Source: Athripsodes cinereus
Lineage: Eukaryota; Arthropoda; Insecta; Trichoptera; Leptoceridae
Assembly: GCA_947579605.1 (NCBI GenBank)
Contig: OX388319.1
Location: 23,511,447 to 23,575,446, forward strand
DNA: 64,000 nt
Reading direction: 5' to 3'
The number at the start of each line of letters is the position of its first letter. Position 1 is the first letter of the stretch. The notes beneath the pieces are model-generated. The model was not told the DNA's origin, ran no database searches, and saw only the letters and a program-made list of their open reading frames with translations. Below, in pieces: positions 51,371-61,583 of the stretch. Made by a program: the position numbers and the translations under genes.

Positions 51371-52424
51371 TTATAGATAGATAAAGAGAAAGACAAATTT
51401 GAAACATGGTTTCAGTACATAATAATACAATTGTGTGGTCTAAGATACCGGAAGATGGGGAAAACACCGGTGGGATGAATCAGACTTTTTATTTTAGTCA
51501 AGCATTCGTCATGATATAAAAGGTTTATTATTTTCACAATTTGGTAAAGAAATTTTAGAAAACATCTGAGTTTTTTATTATCTACCCACTTGTCACCATA
51601 TTTTCAATTTGGTTATAAAGGAATTTTAGTTTTTAAGTGTTAATCGAAACATCTCGATCCTTGTTTTCTATAACACCCTTATGCCTGTTATTATAAGAGA
51701 GTCTTCTTGCGATGTATAGAGTCAGATGTTCATCCATAATTTTTGGTATATTCCAAGTGGACATCATCCTTCAGGCAGTCTACGTTGGATGATATTAGGG
51801 AGTCTGGCACTATTCATCCTAGTGAAGTGTTTTTCATATATGCAAAAAAGCAGCACATGCCTACAAAAAAGCTCAGTATTGTCTGAAATTGTTATAAAAA
51901 ACCGACGAAATCTTGTGAGATCTCAAATTCCTGTATAACTTAAAATAAAAATGATTTCAGACTATTTGGTATCAATCTTTAACAGATAGATAAATATATA
52001 GATGGACAGTAAATTGGTAACATCGTGAACAATAAAAATGAATAAATAAAATCTTAACACATTTCGTGATCAGACCCCATAAGATAGCAACGTGCACTGG
52101 TCCCCATAAATACTACCATCAAATCTAGCGGAGGAGGAGAAAGCTCCGTGTAAAGAACAAAGATCAGAGCTTTCGTTATTATAGCTTTTATTATTATTTG
52201 GATACTTTGAAAGTTTATGTATATGTACCTAATGATAATATCGTTATATGGATGTAGGTGAGTAGCAACATAACCTTAATGCAAAAAGCTCAGTGAAAAA
52301 TAACGGCAGTCTCTGTTCGTGAAATAAACGGCATATAGAAAAACGGCATTTTATGTTTAATTTATATCCTTTTAGTTAACAAATTTTCAATGATAATATT
52401 AACGTTTATCTATCAATTATTTTT
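51371..52424. other. No gene recognised
   Basis: TTCCAAGTGGACATCATCCT onward contains short frames only. Unassigned. Confidence 0.3.
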
Positions 52425-52640
52425 AAGACACATCCCGCAGACGGTGTAGCCAGCATTCTAATTATATCTAATAAATATGCATGTTGCGCTCCTCGTGCTT
52501 ATAAAAACTATAATATTCCTAATGGGTGATAAACTTGATTGCTGTTGAATTGAAGATGAGGTTTGAAGAACACCCTTGTTTTACAGAACACTCGAAAACT
52601 TACACAAAAGAATGGAAGACCTTTTTTTGCCAGGAACTCC
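52425..52640 (-). mobile_element. R4 repeat, diverged
   Basis: CACATCCCGCAGACGGTGTA, CGCTCCTCGTGC, GGGTGATAAACTTGATTGCTG and ACACTCGAAAACTTACACAA follow the family order in minus orientation. Confidence 0.65.
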
Positions 52641-53344
52641 AATACGCAATAAATTATCATCGTCATCTCATCCTTCATCGTTCCGCTTGGCTGCACATGG
52701 CAGAAACCAGCCTCTTACATTCAAAGCGTGTCTACGCCAACTGAGTCCCCTCTTTCTACGGTATTTGTAACGGTCTGATGTTATTAAATATATGATGATC
52801 TGATGATATGAAAAAAGGACGCCCGGGCCGTCAGAATTTCTGTAAACGAATTTAGTTCAAATCAATCATAGTAAGAATAAAATCCCAACGGTTCACCCAA
52901 CATATTTCCTTTATGCTTTGTTGAATTCGGAGTTTTCAAGAATATTCTCAAAAGCGCGGCATTACATACAATAATGGAACTTTAATAACATCTATAATGT
53001 TCTCTAAAGTTCTGAGACTGCATCAATTGTGCATTACCATAGTAATAATAATAATATAACCCTGCGCATCTCCACCTGGTGGCAAAGTTGAGAACTACCG
53101 AAATGTGAAAAATAATAATGATAATACATACATACTGCACTCACTGGCATATTATCTTCTCGATTCGTCTACAGAACTACTACGCGGCACCTACCTACAC
53201 CATATTTGGATGTTCCTAGAAGTCGTTTGGACCAAAATATTGTAACTCTTATAAAACCAGGGGCGAAACTATATATTGATAAATAAAAACAAACTCGAGA
53301 GCGATCTTGACGAAGTTTGCCAGTAATACAAATACAATACATAC
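52641..53344. other. No gene; old repeat scrap at about 52660-52745
   Basis: CATGGCAGAAACCAGCCTCT and GTCTACGCCAACTGAGT resemble pieces near 6.85 and 38.9 kb. The rest is unassigned. Confidence 0.35.
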
Positions 53345-53545
53345 ATACCTACATACCATCACGCCGCTTCCCTCGCAAGGTTAGTAGAAAGGATCGAGCG
53401 CCACTTCCTTCTATCCTTGCATACATCTTTCGCTTTCGTCACTGTCATACAACTCCTCATGCATGTTCTCCTGTTCAATGTGGATTAGGATTTGATTTAA
53501 ATGATCTTGCCATTATTGATCCTCGGACGTCCACGTCTCCATTTT
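53345..53545 (-). pseudogene. LINE-A relative, 3' end, minus strand
   Basis: The minus strand reads RRTCMRSCMTVTKAKDVCKD and RRKWRSI, and ends with GGAAGCGGCGTGATGGTATG. Same subgroup as 30975-31290, judged by the 3' terminus. Confidence 0.6.
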
Positions 53546-53683
53546 TATTTATTTATTAATTTATTTTATTATTTTCTCTATACTATTTATTACATCAGTC
53601 ATTTAATTATAAGCTACACAACTCATTGAGCGAATTAATCGATTAATTGCGATATATTTCAACTGATCGTCATTAATTTTGTA

Positions 53684-54070
53684 ATGTCACACAAGTGGGT
53701 ATTAAAAATAATGCTTAAATTGCAGAGGAGGTTTCCAACCACTCAATTATTTGATGATAGGAAGATTCTTTCTGTGAGACACCTATATATTAGGAAGGCT
53801 CTAGTGCAGTTTTACACAATTAGACAGGGTTGGAGGAGATCACAGCAAAATAGGGTCACGAGACAGATGGTGTCATTTAGTTGTATCACTCCATTCAGGT
53901 CTACAGTGTTCGGATAGCGGCAGTTTGTGTGGATGGCACCTAGACTGTTTAACATCATGCCTCTAAAGATTAGAGAAATCACTGTTTTTGTTGAATTTAA
54001 AAGAGCATGTTATGGGTGGGTGTCTGATCTGCCAATGGAGAAATTGCAAGATATCTTAGGATTTGTTCCA
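53684..54070 (+). pseudogene. LINE C-terminal region
   Basis: KLQRRFPTTQLFDDRKILSV, RHLYIRKALVQFYTIRQGWR, then, after TAG, RQFVWMAPRLFNIMPLKIRE and FVEFKRACYGWV. Compare the intact CR1-group ORF2, which ends LRKPRIFPTDELFTIFEV and QLYRNIAVLQIH, then KWFNRLPKELK. It is a distant member of the same group, with one in-frame stop at about 53917. Confidence 0.65.
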
Positions 54071-54354
54071 TGATTTGTTTTGTGTTTTATGTGGGGTGAT
54101 ATACATACGTGTGTTAGTATGTGGTGTGGGATTTGTGATGTATGTGGTTGAGGGATGTGTTGTTTTTTTCTGGTTTTATATGGAGAAATGGTTTGTTTGT
54201 GTGTTGTTTCATGTATGGACGGTTTACAGCAGTGTTTTTCTTGTTATGAATGTGATTGTGTTAATATAGGAGATGAATGCTTTTTGTGATTGTGTATATG
54301 TTTCAATTTGATTGATATTTTTGTGAGATGTTTGCCCTAGAACAGGTTATACCT

Positions 54355-54575
54355 AGTTGGGCAGCATCAATGAAAATATGTATAAGATTTGTAATTTATT
54401 AGTGTAAGTAAAAAAAAAATCTGTAAGATTTATATTTCCGAAATTGCTGCAGTTCCTTTAAATTAGTTGGGCAGCATCAATGAAAATATGTATAAGATTT
54501 GTAATTTATTAGTGTATCTAATAAAAAAAAAAAAAAAAAATTATATTTCCGAAATTGCTGCAGTTCCTTTAAATT
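54355..54575 (+). repeat. Two-unit tandem repeat, period 110 bp, includes A runs
   Basis: AGTTGGGCAGCATCAATGAA starts units at 54355 and 54465. Each continues with TAAGATTTGTAATTTATTAG, an A run, TATATTTCCGAAATTGCTGC and AGTTCCTTTAAATT. The A run is 10 long in unit 1 and 18 in unit 2. Lies at the 3' end of the LINE fragment at 53684. Confidence 0.9.
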
Positions 54576-55224
54576 ACAGTTCCACCACTGCTCTTTTTAT
54601 TGTGCCTTAGTCCGCGTGATTGTACCCGAGTTTAAAAATACTTTTGTGGTTGCAAGTTCTACATACTTCTCGTCTGAATTCCGTTCCATGTACTGTTATA
54701 CTGTTATGTTGCATTCGTAATGAGAGGCTCTCACAACCAACGATTCTTTTATGTTGTACGTACATACGTACATACACTATAGCTACTACGCCCTCCCAAC
54801 AACACGAGCTTTCAATCACGCTTCATACTCTTATCAAGATTGAAAAGAAAAAAACAAACTTTAACATTATAAAATCGTGTGGAGAAACTGTGTTATTCGG
54901 AATCTTAAAAAGTGTACCTATTTATTAAAAAGTTTTCTTATACATATCACAGAAACTTTCATCAGTTAGGTAATCAGCAAACATAGATACAATTTTTTTT
55001 ATTTATTATTTGATACAATAAAAGGCTGTTGCCTCTTATTAATAGAACAATAAAATGTTTCATACAAATTACATTACATATATTACTTTTATGTGAGATT
55101 TAAATTAAGATTTAGAAGATAAAAATAAATAAAATAAAACAATGAAAGTTTAAAAAAACAAAGACAAAATAAAATTATTATAAACATACATGCATACAAG
55201 TATATATTATCTATGACCAGAATC
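54576..55224. other. No gene recognised
   Basis: Probable intronic or intergenic DNA before the exons at 55.6 kb. Confidence 0.3.
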
Positions 55225-55395
55225 ACCTTGCCGTGGAGTTCCCGGTAAAGGATTTTTTTCCTACTTTTTTCTGCCAATTTTTAATTGTGTCCTGTAAGAG
55301 GCAGGTATCGTAAAACATCACGTTTTAGACATTTAATATTTTCAGTTCAAGGATGAGATATGCCACCCATAGTGCTTGTCTTAAATTTTCGTAAA
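55225..55395 (+). mobile_element. R4 repeat, 5' part
   Basis: CCGTGGAGTTCCCGGTAAAG, CCTGTAAGAGGCAGGTATCG and GATGAGATATGCCACCCATA. This copy shows the family's 5' terminus well. A second diverged piece, in minus orientation, follows at about 55425-55545 (ACCACAAGTGGAGTAGCTAG). Confidence 0.65.
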
Positions 55396-55644
55396 GTAAT
55401 GGAAACTAATCTATACTATCACGTCAATTACCACAAGTGGAGTAGCTAGGATATAAATTCTTTGTAATAACGCAAGAAAGTCATATTTTCTGAGTAAAAA
55501 AAGAATACATTTGTAATGAGTGGCATATCTCATTGTTGAATAAAATGATAATCTCTTTCCTCCAAAGACGAAATGCTTCTAGATTCATTTATTTTAATCA
55601 TATATTTTTAGGTTTTAATATATATATATATATTTTTATTGCAG

Positions 55645-55806
55645 CTCAAATCAGCTGAATCCGGTTTCTCAACGAGAGATGGAGAAGCCAAAGAGATGAC
55701 TGGAAACCGCACCAGTCCAACTCAGCAGAACCAACCAGCAAATGGCTCCATCATCACCATGACCCTCAAAAATAATCATCTCATCGTGGAGACAGAAGTC
55801 AGAGAC
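55645..55806 (+). CDS. Internal coding exon of an unrecognised host gene
   Basis: Acceptor TATTTTTATTGCAG ends at 55644; donor GACGTAAGT begins at 55807. The exon is 162 bases, starts and ends at codon boundaries (phase 0) and encodes 54 residues: LKSAESGFSTRDGEAKEMTG, then a polar stretch rich in N, Q, T and S, then SIITMTLKNNHLIVETEVRD. It joins in frame to the exon at 56086. Base composition is clearly less AT-rich than the flanks. Earlier exons are not in the window as far as I can see. Confidence 0.75.
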
Positions 55807-56085
55807 GTAAGTTTGTCGATTTTCAGTGATCTGATATTTATTCAAAATTTAAGAATTTATTTATTAAGTAGTAAGATCTGATAGGGTAGTAAAATTAAAT
55901 ATGTTTGGAACTTTTTCACTTGATTGCGTGATTAAATTTAGAAAGCGACAATGTCGGTAGATTTAATGTCAATTACAGATATACAAATAAATCTTTTAAA
56001 AAGATATCGTTAAATTTATTGAAAATACATAGGAAAACGTATTTTCAGAAATAAAATTTAAAATTAATAAACTGTTCTATTTCAG

Positions 56086-57255
56086 GATATCATCCAAGGC
56101 TCTCGCGAGACAAAAATGAAATATTCAGCCAATAATGATGGAGTTTTCGTCGTGGAGGTACAGCAAAGCAACAGCCATCCCATGGCCCACGGTTCTCCTG
56201 AAAGAAGAGCTTTGGTTCATCATTCACCCATCTCCAATCTTCCAAGCAGCATTGTGGAAGAATCTCAAGAGAGTCTCGACTCAATTCAACCTCCTCCTCA
56301 ATCTAAAGAAATGTTTGGAAGCACCAACACAGGCCTATCAACGTCAGATCTTAGTCTTTCCTCATCTGGTTCTCACAATCCTAGCTATGCTTACGGCAAT
56401 CAAATTGGTTATGAACAAGGACAGTATGGTTATCCAATTTACGCTGGATATGTTCCACCTCCGATTAAGTCAATTCATTGTGATTCTTCAAGAGAACCAC
56501 TATTGAGCAAAACTCCAACGGATAACGATAAACCTGTTGTAACAGCAGCTATCTTCAAACAGGACTCTATGATGGCAGGAGATGATATGATAGCCAAATC
56601 AGGTGAATACAACATCGAAGGATCTACGGATGGACCATTACTTTCAGATATACAAGCTAGAGAGTTAAGTTTGCATAAACTCCAAGATAAATTAGTTGAT
56701 GGTGTTCCTAAAAGAATAATAGCCAATAGTGATAGTGTACCTACATCTGACAATGAGGATGAAAAGCACCAAGAACAGCAAAGGCAGTTGGGGAATGGAA
56801 GTGCACAAAAGGAGCAGACAGTTGTAGAAATTAATCATGATAAATCAAATCAGTCACTTCACAGAGCTGACAGTCTTCCACCACGACTTGTCCATGAACA
56901 GATCATAGATTCGACACCAAACAATTTCGATATAATTGAAGAAGAGACGAGTATTGACTGTTATCCAGGAGATATTGCATCAGGATCTCCTTTGCTTTGC
57001 CATTCAGCTGGGATAGCCGCAGCAAATGCAAGACACAAGCGCGCCTCATTGCCGATTATAACCCCTGATTTATATACAACCATAAAACAGACTACAAAGA
57101 GTATTTTGCCGAGTTTATCACCCAAATTTGAGAAGTTGAGTAATGAAAGTTCTCCTATAGACAATTGTGAAAGGCAGAGTGGACCCCCATTGATAACCGT
57201 TACTGAGGAAGCTGACGGAGTTGAGACTGATGGAAATGATACCGTTCACGAATAA
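56086..57255 (+). CDS. Last coding exon of the same unrecognised gene
   Basis: Acceptor CTGTTCTATTTCAG ends at 56085, and the frame continues from the previous exon as DIIQGSRETKMKYSANNDGV FVVEVQQ, running 389 residues to TAA (57253-57255). The sequence is polar and probably disordered: serine-, proline- and glutamine-rich, with tyrosine/glycine clusters (PSYAYGNQIGYEQGQYGYPI at about residue 105) and an acidic end (EEADGVETDGNDTVHE). I see no transmembrane segment, kinase, zinc finger or repeat domain. The appearance fits the cytoplasmic tail of a membrane receptor or adhesion protein, which is inference only. No stop, frameshift or transposon motif. The family is not recognised. Confidence 0.8.
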   Translation, partial: DIIQGSRETKMKYSANNDGVFVVEVQQSNSHPMAHGSPERRALVHHSPISNLPSSIVEESQESLDSIQPPPQSKEMFGSTNTGLSTSDLSLSSSGSHNPSYAYGNQIGYEQGQYGYPIYAGYVPPPIKSIHCDSSREPLLSKTPTDNDKPVVTAAIFKQDSMMAGDDMIAKSGEYNIEGSTDGPLLSDIQARELSLHKLQDKLVDGVPKRIIANSDSVPTSDNEDEKHQEQQRQLGNGSAQKEQTVVEINHDKSNQSLHRADSLPPRLVHEQIIDSTPNNFDIIEEETSIDCYPGDIASGSPLLCHSAGIAAANARHKRASLPIITPDLYTTIKQTTKSILPSLSPKFEKLSNESSPIDNCERQSGPPLITVTEEADGVETDGNDTVHE

Positions 57256-57719
57256 TAAAACAAATAATGAAAGTTATTTTACGATCTATTATAGTAATTA
57301 TCATTATTGTATGACTGTACAATGTTTAGAATAATAATATTATCTATTTAATAATAGACGACACATAATTCAAATAAGATGCTAAAATATTTTTCTCCTG
57401 GTATTTCAATTTGTTCTTTGAGTGACTATTATTATAAAGTTTACCCTAATGAAATTAATTTTATCTTTAATGTGCACCCAGAAAACTTTAACTCATTTAT
57501 TTAGTTATTCATTCATTTATTAACAGTATTTAAAACATAAAATTTCATAAAATCTACCTAACTGGGCATGAGCCCGTTACAAGGCAGACTGAATCTGTTT
57601 AAATCTTACTTTGTTTCAGCGCTTTAACATTCTTTACTTTACAATCTATTATGTATAATCATTTTTCACCAAAATGTAAGAGACAGATACATAGGGTAGG
57701 TACTTATTTAACTTTACTA
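57256..57719 (+). other. 3' UTR of the gene ending at 57255
   Basis: AATAAAACAAATAATG follows the stop immediately. Further AT-rich sequence follows with no second frame. Which poly-A signal is used cannot be told from sequence alone. Confidence 0.5.
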
Positions 57720-57970
57720 TTCGTGTGAATTGGTGTGAAGTCTTCACTTGTGTGACCTGCATCTTATCCTCTATAGTCTTGGTTCCAGCGCTGACAGCCA
57801 GTCCACCGTCTCAGTTTAAGCCTCATGGATGTCCTCAAGGTCCCCTGTGATTTTTTTGAGATGGCAGTCCTGCATTTTATGTCTCACCATCTGCACATCT
57901 CCACATTCACAATTAGATCTCTTTTTGACTACCTCCAGAACAAGTAGTTACAGCATAGGGTGACACTCAA
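57720..57970 (-). repeat. Dispersed repeat, inverted relative of 50905-51000
   Basis: On the minus strand GACGGTGGACTGGCTGTCAG and GACTATAGAGGATAAG match the 50.9 kb copy. The extension (TCTAATTGTGAATGTGGAGATG) may also be LINE-derived. Confidence 0.5.
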
Positions 57971-58035
57971 AAATACCTTAGTGCCCTTACTGATATTTGC
58001 AACATTATAATAATAATAATAACTGGACAACTTTT

Positions 58036-58155
58036 AAAGATGCGCCGTTTTGTGGAAAAACCACCACAAGTGCTCATTCAAAAATCACAACATCTCCTGA
58101 ACAATAGGGTTTATAGCCTCGCCTTGAACACTTCCACACTCTCCAGAGTCCACAC
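58036..58155 (-). mobile_element. LINE C-terminal/3' fragment
   Basis: GATGCGCCGTTTTGTGGAAA, ACAATAGGGTTTATAGCCTC and CTTCCACACTCTCCAGAGTC match the left part of the LINE at 35675-35800. Confidence 0.65.
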
Positions 58156-58439
58156 ATTATCATTGTTATTGAAATAAAATGCAGATTAATCATTTATTGT
58201 AAATAAAGAAAATATTAAATTAAATATTTGTAACCTTATTGAAACAAAAATACATTTTAATTATGTGTTTTACACTTTTTAATAAGTACACAACTCATCC
58301 TCCCTGTGCCAACAACAGTTGAGTGATTCACGATGGATGAAATACCTCGTCCCAGAATCTAGATAAAAGTTCCGACAAGTGCAACTGAAGGCCACTCTAG
58401 TCGTCCCTTGCTTTTGGTGGAAAGTTGTTCTATCTATCT
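58156..58439. other. No gene recognised
   Basis: Unassigned. Confidence 0.3.
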
Positions 58440-58685
58440 ATCTATACCATCACGGCATATCCCACAAGTGGGGTAGCCAGCAGACCAGCTGCATATAAAA
58501 TATGCAAGCTGTCTTCTCCGTGCCAATATAAAATCAAGACATTCAGGATGGGTGGCAAACCTCATCGCTGAATTTAAGATGTAAAATGTCTTATTTTTTC
58601 GAACACCTGCCTTTTACAGGACACTCGAAAACTTATGGAGAAGAGTGGGAGACCAATTCTTTACCGGGTTCTCCACGGGATATGA
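58440..58685 (-). mobile_element. R4 repeat, best full-length copy
   Basis: TCTATCTATCTATACCATCA (tail), CCCACAAGTGGGGTAGCCAG, GCAAGCTGTCTTCTCCGTGC, AGACATTCAGGATGGGTGGC, TCATCGCTGAATTTAAGATG, CCTTTTACAGGACACTCG, GAAGAGTGGGAGACCAATTC and TTTACCGGGTTCTCCACGGG (5' end). Read on the minus strand it is ~240 bp, non-coding, with a simple-repeat 3' tail. No canonical tRNA-type B box, so its promoter is unclear. Confidence 0.85.
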
Positions 58686-59039
58686 TCAGTTGTTATGACA
58701 GGTTAAAGAAGATTGTTATGTTATGAAGTAGACTGGACAAAAAAGGCAAAATTAATCGAATTGACGTGGACTTTATAATACGGATTAATCTGAAGGCATG
58801 TTGAAATGTCGGGCCTTGATAATTTAATAAATAATCAATTTAAGTGAAAATATTGCATAAGACGCAATTTAAGTTTTGAGATTTATTTTTCTTTTGCATA
58901 TATTTCTTAACAGTTAATTAAATGGTTGTTTTTTTTTAATGTAAATAATATGTTGTTTTTGTCACCAAATTTTCAGCAATTTTTCATAGACAATTAAATT
59001 CATTTCTTTTCATTTTTTAGATATTATATTTTATATTCA
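58686..59039. other. No gene recognised
   Basis: AT-rich. Confidence 0.3.
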
Positions 59040-59460
59040 TCAACCTATATTGTATAGACTAGAAATTCTAAGGGAAAATTGGTATTGCGACCAAACATAT
59101 TTTGTGTTGCAAGGTTTGCAGGACATTGGTTGTTTTTTTAATGTAGAGGTCGTGTTAGAAACATCTCTGGAATCGCATTGTCTATACTAGGATTTTTTTA
59201 AACTGGCGAACTATGTCATAAAATGTGCGAGCAAGAAAGATCGACTACCTGCTCCCGTCACACTCACAGAGAGATGTGAGTGTGACGGGAGCAGGTAGTC
59301 GATCTTTCTTGTTCGCACATTTTATGACTTAGTTCGCCAGTTTAAAAAAATCCTAGTATAAAAGCTGCAATAGTCCCAATAGAGTATAATATATTTTCAA
59401 TAATAATAATGATTTTATCAGTTGTTAAAGATGTGCAATACTTAAGAATAAGAAGGATAG
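59040..59460 (+). repeat. Dispersed repeat (second copy of 10410-10560), split by a hairpin MITE
   Basis: CAACCTATATTGTATAGACT, GGGAAAATTGGTATTGCGAC and, beyond the MITE, AAAGATGTGCAATACTTAAG match 10.41-10.56 kb in order. Confidence 0.55.
59183..59360. mobile_element. Hairpin MITE, 86 bp arms, probable mariner-like with TA duplication
   Basis: TATACTAGGATTTTTTTAAA at 59183 starts an arm reverse-complemented at 59275-59360 with two mismatches. The six-base loop is GAGAGA. The outermost TA on each side can be read as the duplicated TA of Tc1/mariner-type insertion, leaving TACTAGG...CCTAGTA as ends. The central arm CTGCTCCCGTCACACTCACA is GC-rich. It interrupts the repeat at 59040-59460. Confidence 0.9.
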
Positions 59461-59509
59461 AGTGCATAAGAGTGAAATAGTATAATATCGATAGGTAGTA
59501 ATATTATTA

Positions 59510-59890
59510 ATCAGAAATCTCGATTGGAGAACCATGTCTACACAATGTAACATTGTATAGAATCTAATCGGAATAAGTGAGAAAGGTGTCCCAATGCTTA
59601 CGAATTGGCTCAAGGCTGGCTTAAGTGATCACTTTCGGTGTCCATGGACAACGTTCACCAATTCCACCATTCTCACTGTCACGATGTAAGGTCCACCAAT
59701 CGAGAGACGCTTTATGCAAACCTTTAAAGCAACCATCTTTTTGGGATCTCATTTTTCAGATCTCAAATAATATTATTATTAATTTTGAAACATGTGAGAA
59801 GCATAAGATAGTGGAATTGGTGAACGTTTACCATGGTTTAAAGCGAAGCCAGTCAGAGCCGATTTGTAAGCGTCGGGACGCCTTATCATC
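59510..59890. repeat. Foldback copy of the repeat at 13960-14230
   Basis: 59510-59760 is an inverted copy of 13.96-14.23 kb. 59812-59885 (GTGGAATTGGTGAACGTTTA, CGATTTGTAAGCGTCGGGAC) is in turn inverted relative to 59582-59675, giving a stem with a ~135-base loop. A shorter related piece is GCCGATTCGTAAGCATCGGA at 61496. Confidence 0.65.
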
Positions 59891-61272
59891 ATCATCATGA
59901 GCTCGACAGCCTTGGGTGGGCTTTGACTGAATCCAGTAGCCTCTCCCACGACGGGATACCTAATACTCTCTCTGTCTCTCTCTCTCTACTCTGCAAGTGA
60001 TGCTTATATTAAAATTAAAATCATACATATCACATATAATTCAGTAACGTAAGTGCGAATACCCAGTTTTATACGACAAATCAAAGCCTTCGCATTTTGA
60101 AACAGATTTCTGAAAAAAAATTAAGGTAGTGCGTCACTAGTCTATACTATATAGGTCAATGTTTTAATCTTAAGTTTAATACACATAAGTATGCCAAATA
60201 TGTTTGTGTCAAAGAAACACTCTGTGATTTTCTCAATATTCCATTTTTGCAATACAAAAATGTTATTTTAATTTACTTATATATATTTTAATTATAGGAA
60301 AAGTTTTCAACAATATCTTTTCAAAATGATATGAATATTGTGCTATTTGTTACTTGAAAATTGGATAAATTTTCATAATGATCCAGTTTTGTTCATTGCG
60401 ATTTGTTTAAAAATATTCTTTATAAATTTGTTGTTAATGTTTGTAAATTTTATTTAGCTAGGCAATTTCAATGATAAAAATATAATTGTAAAATTTAAAT
60501 TATTAAACTTTCTATTGTAAAATATAAATTATTAAAGTTTCAATTGTAAATTTAAAATATTAAACTTTCATTTAAATAATCTTTTGGAAAATACCTGAAA
60601 CAATCTTTTGATTTCTCTTTTTTCAGGTAATGGGAACGTTACTTATTTGCAAAAGGTCGTATCTATATTTTGTTATAATATTTCAATAAAATTAACAATC
60701 TTGCACAAGTTAATCAAAAAATAAACAGTACATGAGCTTTCAATAATGAATTTTTTTTTAACAAAAACATAAAAAATTTCAAAATAAATTATTTAACTTA
60801 ATATGTAAATACTATAATTTTTATGCTCTTTTGGATAAAACGAATATTATTGAAATACGGGTTTGTCGAGAAAATGAATTTTTAAAAATATTTTTTTTTA
60901 AATTTAAATTGATAAAAATTATGAAAATAATTAAATTAAAATTTATCACCTGAATAAAATCTCTCATCATTTCATGTTTTTCGTAAGATTACTATCTAGA
61001 GTAATTATTATTTTTTAAATTAAATTGTGTAAAAACAATGATGTGTAAAAATATTAATTAATTAAATAAATTTAATCATATTTATCTTGCTTGTGTATAT
61101 AAATCTATCTAGTGTTCAATTAAATGTTGATCCGTTCGCATACATTCAACGCAAAAGAACCTGATTTTTTCCGCTCATACATATATATATATATTAGATA
61201 TTGAATATGCTAAAAAATGTCTTAAATTTATTGCGAAATAGTATGAAGTTTTTTTAAAAAGAGATGTCAAGG
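59891..61272. other. AT-rich DNA with a 29 bp minisatellite
   Basis: (TCTCTC)n near 59965-59992. At 60485-60571 three units of 29 bp begin ATTGTAAAATTTAAATTATT. (AT)n at 61180-61194. No gene. Confidence 0.5.
60485..60571. repeat. Three-unit 29 bp minisatellite
   Basis: ATTGTAAAATTTAAATTATT and variants start at 60485, 60514 and 60543. Confidence 0.7.
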
Positions 61273-61313
61273 GTTTTTGTTATAAACCCAAATACAACCT
61301 TATACTCCTTTCG
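61273..61313 (-). mobile_element. SINE-1 3' scrap, minus strand
   Basis: TTTTTGTTATAAACCCAAAT and ACAACCTTATAC are the inverse of the SINE-1 segment GTATAAGGTTGTATTTGGGT with the following AACAAAA. Only ~40 bases remain. Confidence 0.6.
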
Positions 61314-61407
61314 CATACGTTGAAAAATTCATATATTTTGTAATTTAATGTAACGTAAAAATTAATGTTTTTCCTTTTAAAAGCAAATCAGCGCTTAAGA
61401 AAATTAC

Positions 61408-61583
61408 TCAACAGACACCTCATCCGTACAACTAACAGATTGTGCAAGCCCCCTTTATCAGGAAACAGGAAATGTGTAAACTAAAACCAGCTTTAGCCGA
61501 TTCGTAAGCATCGGAACACCTTTCCTATTCACTACAAAAGAGAGCTTGCACTATTGGTTTTGTGGATGAGGTGTCTGTTGATT
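61408..61583. mobile_element. MITE with ~43 bp imperfect inverted ends
   Basis: CAACAGACACCTCATCCGTA (left) and the inverse of GGATGAGGTGTCTGTTGATT (right) pair over about 43 bases with several differences; ATTGTGCAAGC and GCTTGCACTAT also pair. The interior contains the TTCGTAAGCATCGGAACACC motif of the 13.96/59.5 kb repeat. Confidence 0.65.

Noticed and set aside
52526..52770. Short ORFs around 52.6 kb
   Set aside because: They run through a minus-strand R4 copy and an old repeat scrap also seen at 6.85 and 38.9 kb.
55617..55634. Microsatellite as a regulatory element
   Set aside because: A plain (TA)n run next to the splice acceptor; it may be part of the pyrimidine/AT-rich intron end, and nothing shows a specific role.
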